From assembly GCF_001305295.1 (NCBI RefSeq), contig NZ_LJSI01000017.1:62001-126000 (forward strand): 64,000 nt of DNA, written 5' to 3'. The notes under the pieces are model-generated. The model made no database searches. It saw only the letters and a program-made list of their open reading frames with translations, and was not told where the DNA came from. Position 1 is the stretch's first letter, and each line of letters starts with the position of its first letter. The position numbers and the translations under genes were made by a program. Shown here one piece after another: positions 28,992 to 36,111 of this stretch. Source of the DNA: Neptunomonas antarctica. GTDB lineage: Bacteria; Pseudomonadota; Gammaproteobacteria; Pseudomonadales; Balneatricaceae.

Positions 28992-30155
28992 TCAATTCTC
29001 TCCCTGTTCTTCTGATTCAAATTGATTAATCCATAACACTACATCATCGTGTAACCCTTGCGACTGCAGTAGTTCATAATTAAGTCCTGACGCTTCGCTA
29101 AGCGCACTTATACCATTTTTTTGGGCGTTATTGACGACTTTGGCGACATGCAGTCGACAGCATAGTGGTGTGATGACATCCGAATTTTGTGGTGAATTCT
29201 GGTATAAAACGGCTTTCACTAATTCCTCATCGAACTCCCAAAGAGCCAATAAGTATGCGCCGACAGCATTTTCTTCACAATAATCCGTAGTATCGTCATT
29301 AGCTTCTATTTTAATAAATGACATGCTGGACATCAGGCTACCTATGTTATGCAGTAGCCCCAGGACAAAAGAGTCATTTGTTTCTTTGAACAGGCAGCCA
29401 CATGCTGCGCTTAGCTGTCGAGAAATCATGGCAATATGCATAGCTTGCGCTAATAATTCATCACGCAGTTTTATATCTGTTATATCGCATTGTTTGGAGA
29501 TGCCAAAAAACAATACCAGGTTTTTAACTAATCCCTGACCTAATCGGACAACCGCCTCGTGTGGATGCGATACAGGACGGGAAAAACCAAAAAATGAAGA
29601 ATTTGCCAGTTGTATGATTTTAGCCATAATAGTTGAGTCGTGGCTGATAATTCTGGCAACTTCATGCAAATCAACCATATCATTTTTCAGGTAGCTAGTG
29701 AGGCGTGCGTAGACACGTGGTAAAACGGGAATACGCTTTATTGAACCTAGTTGTTTGCGCATGACCGGAGAGACAGGAAGTTCATGCAAACATTTAGCGC
29801 GATGTAAAAGCTCAATCAAGGATTCGGGTTTAAAAGGTTTAGCAATCAACATATGTGCGATATCAGCCAAATCTAACGCTACCTCAGAAGTTATAGCACC
29901 AGTTAATAGCACTCTTACCACTTCTGGTGACTGATTGCTTACTAAGTGTAAGAAATCAGCGCCATCCATTTCACATATTCGCTTTTCACTAACAACGATC
30001 CAAGGAGAGAATTCAGACATCAGCGAAAGCGCTGCCGCTGGCGACTGGCAATACTCAATGTCCCAGTCGTTACAATGTCGGCGCAAGACCCTTCGAAGAG
30101 AATTCAAAGTGTTCAAGTCATCGTCAACAAAAATAGCTTTTGGAGTGTTGCTCAA
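28992..30155 (-). CDS. Response regulator REC-HDOD with Glu at the phospho-site
   Basis: A 387-residue protein. The REC domain (about 5-125) has the acidic pair at 11-12 and the conserved lysine in LIAKPFKP, but the phospho-acceptor position holds Glu57 (VVSEKRICEMDG in place of the usual SD-YRMP-MDG). A Glu there can mimic the phosphorylated state. The C-terminal HDOD domain (about 145-340) has PVLPRVYARLTSYL and LLHNIGSLMSS. It overlaps the upstream REC-GGDEF-EAL gene by four bases. Confidence 0.88.
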   Translation of the reverse strand: MSNTPKAIFVDDDLNTLNSLRRVLRRHCNDWDIEYCQSPAAALSLMSEFSPWIVVSEKRICEMDGADFLHLVSNQSPEVVRVLLTGAITSEVALDLADIAHMLIAKPFKPESLIELLHRAKCLHELPVSPVMRKQLGSIKRIPVLPRVYARLTSYLKNDMVDLHEVARIISHDSTIMAKIIQLANSSFFGFSRPVSHPHEAVVRLGQGLVKNLVLFFGISKQCDITDIKLRDELLAQAMHIAMISRQLSAACGCLFKETNDSFVLGLLHNIGSLMSSMSFIKIEANDDTTDYCEENAVGAYLLALWEFDEELVKAVLYQNSPQNSDVITPLCCRLHVAKVVNNAQKNGISALSEASGLNYELLQSQGLHDDVVLWINQFESEEQGEN

Positions 30156-31873
30156 TTATTGCCCTCTCGACTTCGTCTCTTCTGATGCTGATAATCCATA
30201 CCCACTAATGGCTGGTTTTCAAGCAATATACGAAACTGTTCCGCACTTACCGGTGGGCTAAAAAAATATCCTTGAATTTCATCACAGTTAAGCTGCCGTA
30301 ACATATCAAACTCAGCTTGTGTCTCCACTCCTTCAGCGACAACAGATATACCTAGATCATGTGACATTTGAATAACATGCTTAATCTGGCTTACCATCTG
30401 TTTTGATTTTGTAAGTTCTTTTACAAACGATTGATCAACTTTCAATGTATCTATAGGTAAGCGGCTCAAATAATTCAATGATGAATCCCCTGTACCAACA
30501 GTATCAAGCGCTAATTTTATTCCGAGGCCTTTCATTTCGTGTAACAATTTAAGGCTACTCTCTATATCCTGCATCAGAAATGACTCTGTGATCTCGAACT
30601 CTATCTGAGTGGGAGAGATACCTGATGAGCGCAAAATATGATCGATTTTTTTAGTCAAATCTTCTCGTTGTAATTGCCGACCTGACAGGTTAATTGACAG
30701 TGAAAAAGAAGGTAATCCCTCTTTTTCCCAGGCATTTATTTGAGTGCTGGCGGTAGACAGTAGCCATTCGCCAAATGACTCAATCAAACCGCTCGACTCT
30801 GCTAAAGGAATAAACACAGAGGCAGCAACCATGCCAAGCGAATCATGTTTCCAGAGTAACAAGGATTCCGCACCAACGATACAGCCAGTAATCACGCATA
30901 CCTTGGGCTGATACGCGACCGATAATTGGTTAAGGTCTATTGCCTTATGAAGATTATTTTGCAATCTCATTAATTCACTGTTTTTAAGGTGCATTGATGC
31001 TTGATAGCGAGGAGGGCGAGTAGCCCCTGGCTGCTTTGAGTACTTAACGGTAGCCTGCGCATTGCGCAGCAATAGCTCAGGAGTCCTTCCGTCCTCAGGG
31101 CTGATTCCGTAACCGACACTGAATGAGATATGCAATTCTCGTCCGCCAATATTGATCGACTCCTCAAAGGGCTGTAATAAGTGCTGTATCAATCGCTCGC
31201 TATCTTCTTGCGAGTAACTTGCCGGCATAATAAGTACCAACTCATCATCACTCATTTTCCCTAGTACACTACCTGCAGGCTTATTCTGTATGAGCCTCCG
31301 GGCAATTGAAGACAATAGCTGATCTGCTAACTCATAGCCTAAGTTGTCGTAATAACTACGAAAATTATTAACGTCCAAGTAAAATGCAGAAACCGGCATG
31401 TCGTGTTCTATCCAGTCATGGAGACTGAGCAGCAGTTTGCTCCGTGACAAAAGTTGATCGACGCCCAGCGGCGCGAAATGCTGCTCTTTTAGTGTGCTGT
31501 AGCGTTCAAAGGCCTGCTCCACTGTTTCTCTTAAGAGGTTCTCATCCCAAGGTTTCGCAAGGAACTTATAAGCTGTGCCATTATTTAATACTTGGAACAC
31601 TTCCTCTAATTCAGCATGGCCACTTAAAATAATGCCAACCACATGAGGAAAACACTGCCTAACCTGTGTTAATAATTCCCCTCCTGTCATATCGGGCATT
31701 CTGAAATCCGTTAATACTACTTTGATTTCAGGATGTGCCTGTAAAATATCAAGTGCTTCAACGCCACATTCAGCAGTTAATATTCGATAGTCAGTACGAC
31801 GAAAAAAACGTTTTAACGTACTGATAATCCTCCGTTCATCATCAACCAGTAACAGTGTTTTCTGCGCACCCAT
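30152..31873 (-). CDS. Response regulator REC-GGDEF-EAL, both output domains altered
   Basis: A 573-residue first gene of the operon. The REC domain (about 5-125) is intact, with Asp56 in LTDFRMPDMTG. The GGDEF domain has SDDEL (208-212) in place of GG(D/E)EF, so cyclase activity is not expected. The EAL domain (about 305-560) keeps Glu336 (ESL), ITES and EGVET, but the usual DDFGTG loop reads DTVGTG (Asp457, Thr458), losing one metal-binding aspartate. Phosphodiesterase activity may be weak or absent; a c-di-GMP-binding effector role is possible. Confidence 0.9.
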   Translation of the reverse strand: MGAQKTLLLVDDERRIISTLKRFFRRTDYRILTAECGVEALDILQAHPEIKVVLTDFRMPDMTGGELLTQVRQCFPHVVGIILSGHAELEEVFQVLNNGTAYKFLAKPWDENLLRETVEQAFERYSTLKEQHFAPLGVDQLLSRSKLLLSLHDWIEHDMPVSAFYLDVNNFRSYYDNLGYELADQLLSSIARRLIQNKPAGSVLGKMSDDELVLIMPASYSQEDSERLIQHLLQPFEESINIGGRELHISFSVGYGISPEDGRTPELLLRNAQATVKYSKQPGATRPPRYQASMHLKNSELMRLQNNLHKAIDLNQLSVAYQPKVCVITGCIVGAESLLLWKHDSLGMVAASVFIPLAESSGLIESFGEWLLSTASTQINAWEKEGLPSFSLSINLSGRQLQREDLTKKIDHILRSSGISPTQIEFEITESFLMQDIESSLKLLHEMKGLGIKLALDTVGTGDSSLNYLSRLPIDTLKVDQSFVKELTKSKQMVSQIKHVIQMSHDLGISVVAEGVETQAEFDMLRQLNCDEIQGYFFSPPVSAEQFRILLENQPLVGMDYQHQKRRSREGNN

Positions 31874-31973
31874 TTATGCTCTCCTTGTCTCTGGCATTAT
31901 CCGTTTTTTATCTGCGTCGATATCTTGATTTTATATAAACGTAAACTAGTACATATTATAAATATATTATTGT

Positions 31974-31998
31974 GTCACATTAGTGACATTAGTGACAT
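31974..31998. promoter_or_regulatory. Repeated TAGTGACAT motif, candidate operator
   Basis: Two tandem copies of TAGTGACAT (31981-31989 and 31990-31998) are preceded by GTCAC, which forms an inverted pair with the first copy (GTCAC-ATTA-GTGAC). The motif lies in the 158-bp gap between the signalling operon (-) and the decayed regulator gene (+), so it may be a binding site for a regulator of either. Confidence 0.4.
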
Positions 31999-32031
31999 TA
32001 TTTATTATGAAATATAAAATAGGGAGTGAAT

Positions 32032-32436
32032 ATGATCACCAGCACCGAAACTAACACAGGGACTCATTTCGCAATTCCCTTTGTACTGTCTGAAATTCTG
32101 TGTGTTGATGATGGGCCCAGCGTATTAAGTGCGTTCAAACGTTTGCTAAGCGCGACTGTTTATGAAGTTTTTCATGATAAGCACATTAATGTAAATCTGC
32201 AGATTAAAAGCCGCGTTCAGCGGCGAGCGTTACAAGTTCGTAAGCTAGGGATATACTTGAAGAGAAAAATAAAATAAACGAAGAGAATTACCTGCTCACA
32301 ATCTAAAGCTAACATGATGCTCTCTCGGTATGTTATCAATAATAAAGAAATTTTACGGGCAGATGAAGGCCATAAGCTTACCAAAGAAAGCATGCCAGTT
32401 TATGTGTCTGTGAAAATACAGACGAACAAGTTTTGA
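32032..32436 (+). pseudogene. Remnant of a response-regulator gene
   Basis: A good start (AGGGAG five bases before ATG 32032) opens into a clear REC beginning, EILCVDDGPSVLSAFKRLL, which breaks off after about 25 REC residues. The frame stops at 32275-32277. Read on in the same frame it continues with MMLSRYVINNKEILRADEGH, which resembles the C-terminal 'GM-L-RD-----G-LLL--GH-LT' element of response regulators with HD-type outputs, to a second stop at 32434-32436. The most natural reading is an internal deletion plus a stop in an ancestral REC-HD gene. The first part could still yield an 81-residue peptide. Confidence 0.6.
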
Positions 32437-32618
32437 AAATATATGCTCTAGAATTAAGCCATTATAAGTGACACTCGTTCGTAATCGACCCGGTAGCGAC
32501 AATAATGCTAATATCTTATAATTATAATAAGTCATGTGTGAAAGCACTAAAGAATTTTATTAGCGCTGGTCTAAAGAAGCTTCCCAACACGTAAAATTCA
32601 ACTCAATTCGAGTAGACA

Positions 32619-34943
32619 ATGAAAGCCAAGCAGCCTATTTCTATTTTAAAACTTGTCTGGTTTTCTTACATTAAAAGTGCATTAATCCCTATCTTTTTTA
32701 TTGAATTTGCATTGGTTAGCGCCTATTTTTTTACCAATGACGTGATTCGCGATCAAAGCATTGCCTCCGCAAAAATGAACGCTCAGTCGCAACTACAAGA
32801 AATATCAAAGCTTGAGGCTGCTAATATAGCGGTAGAGTTAAGTTCTGTTGCCAGGCTCACCACTCTTTATGCCGCACAGGTAGCTGAAGCTTACGCAGTC
32901 AATATCACGCCGTCAGAGCAAGAAACTTCACGCTATGGACTGAGCAAGCTGGGCGCTTGGTATACGTTAAGTGATAACGGTGGTTCAGCACTATTCGCTT
33001 CATCTTTTACGCCGATTGACGATGTGAAACGAAACAAAGCGTGGCAACTCTCGCAACTTGATCCTCTTATGAAAAGCATTATTGACTACAACCCAATCGT
33101 CACACAAATCTACTTCAATACTTATGATTCCATCAATAGAATTTATCCTTATTTTAATGTTATAGAGCAGTACCCAGAAGATATGAATATCCCCAGCTAC
33201 AATTTTTATTATGAAGCTGATGCCGAGCATAACCCGGAAAGAAAAACGATCTGGACTGACGTCTATGTAGACCCTGCAGGCCAAGGATTTATGGCTTCAA
33301 ATATTGCGCCTGTATATCGCCAAGGCGGTGATTTTCTGGAAGGCGTAGTCGGACTCGATATTACCGTCGACAAAATTATCCAGCAGGTATTATCCCTTCA
33401 GCTTTCCTGGAATAGTTATGCTTTATTGCTCGATAAAAACGGAACGATCATGGCGTTACCCGAGAAAGGAGAAGGCGACTGGGGATTGAAAGAATTAACC
33501 AATATTACTTATGAAAATGCGATACTAAAAGACACCTATAAACCCGCTGACTTTAATTTGTTTAAACGCCCGGACACTCAGCATATTGCCAAAAAACTCC
33601 AAAAAAGCCCTCAAGGGATTGTTAGCCTTGCACTTAAAAGTCACAGCAAGTTAGCCTCATGGTCTACGGTTGCTGGTGCTGAATGGAAATTGCTCATCAT
33701 TACGGATGAAGATAATCTATACGCCGATGCATTAAAAATGAATGCCAAATTTGAGCGTATTGGTTATGGCATGCTTGTTGCGCTTCTTGTTTTTTACATT
33801 CTCTTTTTTATCTATCTTTACCGTAAAGCGGCTCGACTCAGTACTCGAATTTCTACGCCGATTTTATCATTGGAAGGTATTATTACCGACATTGGCAACG
33901 CCCGGTATCCATCTTCACACTCGCTTACTGACATAAAAGAGATAAAACACACGGCGGATGGCCTTGTTTCCACCGGGCTGCATCTTCAGGAAAGTAATGT
34001 CGCCTTGCAGGTAGCCAATAGCTCGCTGGCGATACTCAATCATCAGCTTGAAGCACGTGTCCAATCAAGAACAAAAGATCTAGAAAGCAGCAACCAGTTG
34101 TTGGAGCAAGAAAAGCGAGAGCAAGCCGTGCTTATTGATAAACTGCATGAGACGCAAACGCAGCTGGTGCAATCGGAAAAAATGGCATCGATTGGGCAAT
34201 TAGCAGCAGGTGTGGCCCATGAAATAAACAACCCGCTTGCTTATATCAGCTCCAATATAAGCTGTTTACGTGATTACACGCAGAATCTTGTCGAGCTCAT
34301 CGATGGATATGCCTCTTTAGATCTCACAGACCAGCAATTAGCGTTATTTAAACAGCTGGCTGATCGTTCAGACTATGAAGCCATTAAAGAAGATCTGGAC
34401 GCAGTATTTGATGAATCAGTGTCAGGCATGGAGCGTATTAAAGTGATTGTAGATAACTTACGCAGCTTTGCTCATCCTAGCCAAAACGACTGGCAGATCA
34501 CTGATATTAATGAATGTATTGAGTTCTCATTAGCGATGGCTGGCAACCAGCTCAACCTTAATACTCGAATATTTACCGATCTGTCCGATATACCTCAAAT
34601 AAATTGTATTCCTTCTCAGATCATCCAGGTATTTTTAAATTTATTAATCAATGCCGGCCAGGCTATCGACCATGATGGCGAAATCCATATTTCAACGAAA
34701 TCCTTTAACCATGGAGTATCCATCCAAATCACAGATACCGGGTGCGGTATTTCAGCCGATATTCTGAATAAAATATTTGATCCTTTCTTTACAACGAAGG
34801 ACATAGGTTCTGGCACGGGTCTGGGCTTATCCATTTCTTACGGTATCATTCAAGCTCATAATGGACAGATATCTGTTAAAAATGAAGAAGGTAAAGGGTG
34901 CTGCTTTAATATTTGGTTACCCGAAAATAATATCTCGGAATGA
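32619..34943 (+). CDS. Sensor histidine kinase with dCache-like sensor
   Basis: A 774-residue membrane kinase. Helix at about 20-40, a large periplasmic double-Cache-like domain (about 45-375, with VVGLDITVDKIIQQVL), helix at 382-402, a linker, a coiled coil (455-520), HisKA with His534 in GVAHEINNP, and an ATPase domain with GTGLGLSISYGI. Cache domains usually bind small metabolites. The kinase half is clearly related to the one at 26516-28132, so the two probably arose by duplication. The HTH-REC regulator 132 bp downstream is the likely partner. Confidence 0.92.
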   Translation: MKAKQPISILKLVWFSYIKSALIPIFFIEFALVSAYFFTNDVIRDQSIASAKMNAQSQLQEISKLEAANIAVELSSVARLTTLYAAQVAEAYAVNITPSEQETSRYGLSKLGAWYTLSDNGGSALFASSFTPIDDVKRNKAWQLSQLDPLMKSIIDYNPIVTQIYFNTYDSINRIYPYFNVIEQYPEDMNIPSYNFYYEADAEHNPERKTIWTDVYVDPAGQGFMASNIAPVYRQGGDFLEGVVGLDITVDKIIQQVLSLQLSWNSYALLLDKNGTIMALPEKGEGDWGLKELTNITYENAILKDTYKPADFNLFKRPDTQHIAKKLQKSPQGIVSLALKSHSKLASWSTVAGAEWKLLIITDEDNLYADALKMNAKFERIGYGMLVALLVFYILFFIYLYRKAARLSTRISTPILSLEGIITDIGNARYPSSHSLTDIKEIKHTADGLVSTGLHLQESNVALQVANSSLAILNHQLEARVQSRTKDLESSNQLLEQEKREQAVLIDKLHETQTQLVQSEKMASIGQLAAGVAHEINNPLAYISSNISCLRDYTQNLVELIDGYASLDLTDQQLALFKQLADRSDYEAIKEDLDAVFDESVSGMERIKVIVDNLRSFAHPSQNDWQITDINECIEFSLAMAGNQLNLNTRIFTDLSDIPQINCIPSQIIQVFLNLLINAGQAIDHDGEIHISTKSFNHGVSIQITDTGCGISADILNKIFDPFFTTKDIGSGTGLGLSISYGIIQAHNGQISVKNEEGKGCCFNIWLPENNISE

Positions 34944-35075
34944 ACCAATGAATAGAATCCCCGTCTATAGACGACTACGTGGCATACCTGAGATAATAAA
35001 AACTCACATTGGTCGCTAATGTTTTTTGCACGTACTGCTGCTTTTTTATCTGTATATAAACAGGATTGTCTATAA

Positions 35076-35633
35076 ATGAGAACATTAACAACGGGAGAGA
35101 TCGCGAAGCTATGTGACGTGCATCTCAGAACCGTTATACGCTGGATTGAACGCGGTGATCTTAAGGGTTTTAAATTACCGGGACGGGGTAATAACCGTGT
35201 CCGAGCTGAGGATTTTATAGATTTCCTTAATCATCATGGTATGCCCGTGCCGCAAGAGTTCGAAACTAAGCGCTCTAATCTGATTATGATTGTAGATGAC
35301 GAGCCAAATATTACTAAAGCTATACAGCGTGTGCTGCGAGGGGCTGGGTATGAAACATCTATTGCCACAGATAGCTTTTCGGCTGGCAGTAAATGTATCA
35401 GTGAAAAGCCTGCCCTTATGACACTTGATCTAAGTATGCCGGGGATTGATGGTTTTCAAGTCTTAAAGTTTGTTCGTGAATCAGAAGAGCTCAGTCATAC
35501 AAAAATTTTGGTTATATCCGCGCTTGATGAAGAAAAATTACAAGAAGCTGTTACAAAAGGAGCTGATGCTTTTTTACAGAAACCTTTTGCAAACGATGAT
35601 CTTTTAAAAGCAGTTGAGTTACTTATTGGATAG
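35076..35633 (+). CDS. HTH-REC response regulator (DNA-binding domain first)
   Basis: A 185-residue protein with reversed domain order. Residues 3-50 form a MerR/excisionase-type winged helix (TTGEIAKLCDVHLRTVIRWI followed by a GRGNNR wing). Residues 68-184 form a REC domain with Asp74/Asp75 and phospho-acceptor Asp118 (LDLSMPGIDGF), and lysine in LQKPF. Most response regulators carry REC first. It follows the dCache kinase and is probably phosphorylated by it. Targets are unknown. Confidence 0.9.
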   Translation: MRTLTTGEIAKLCDVHLRTVIRWIERGDLKGFKLPGRGNNRVRAEDFIDFLNHHGMPVPQEFETKRSNLIMIVDDEPNITKAIQRVLRGAGYETSIATDSFSAGSKCISEKPALMTLDLSMPGIDGFQVLKFVRESEELSHTKILVISALDEEKLQEAVTKGADAFLQKPFANDDLLKAVELLIG

Positions 35634-35684
35634 GCGGCGTATAAAGATCACACTGTATTCATAATTAAAATAAGTAGAGAATTT

Positions 35685-35724
35685 AACCGTTTATGGCCGA
35701 TAATCGCGGAAATAAACGGTTTTT
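35685..35724 (+). terminator. Terminator after the kinase/HTH-REC genes
   Basis: AACCGTTTAT (35685-35694) pairs perfectly with ATAAACGGTT (35712-35721) and a T-run follows. The 17-nt loop contains a smaller possible pairing. It lies 52 bp after the HTH-REC stop. Confidence 0.8.
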
Positions 35725-36111
35725 ATTGCCATCATGCAAAGTTGCATCTAAGAATATTGTGTTTCATAAATGTCAGATGATCCATTGCATTGCGACCTGA
35801 TGTGGTTCCTTGTTATACGTTTTTTTTGATATTACTAATAGCGCTGCTTTTAAATAGTGATGTTCTTGCTGTTATGTAGTGGTTAGCAGGGTCCGTCGGC
35901 ATTTTTAATACAGGCTGTCCGTTGAAAGTCTGTGTTTTTTGTTGATGCTGACAGTTGGTAAAGACAAGTCATTTGAGGTTGTGCGCAGTACGTGTTGAAT
36001 GACGTGATTTTGCCGGTTAATGAGGCGTGCCATGCGCTTTAACTGGTAGCCATATCAGCCCGTAACCGGTAGCATAAGCGTTTGTTTTTCTGGTGATGGC
36101 GTCTTCTATTT
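35725..36111. other. Intergenic stretch upstream of dnaX
   Basis: No gene is supported. It holds a 14-bp palindrome, ATGCAA-AG-TTGCAT (35734-35747). I looked for a 4.5S signal recognition particle RNA, which sits next to dnaX in some bacteria, but the conserved core (GGTCAGGTCCGGAAGGAAGC) is absent on both strands. The dnaX promoter must be within, with no clear consensus seen. Confidence 0.4.

Noticed and set aside
26516..35633. Mobile genetic island
   Set aside because: No integrase, transposase, tRNA boundary or direct-repeat ends are visible, and base composition looks like the neighbours; the cluster is unusual in content only.
35725..36111. 4.5S (SRP) RNA gene upstream of dnaX
   Set aside because: The conserved core sequence and tetraloop context are absent on both strands.
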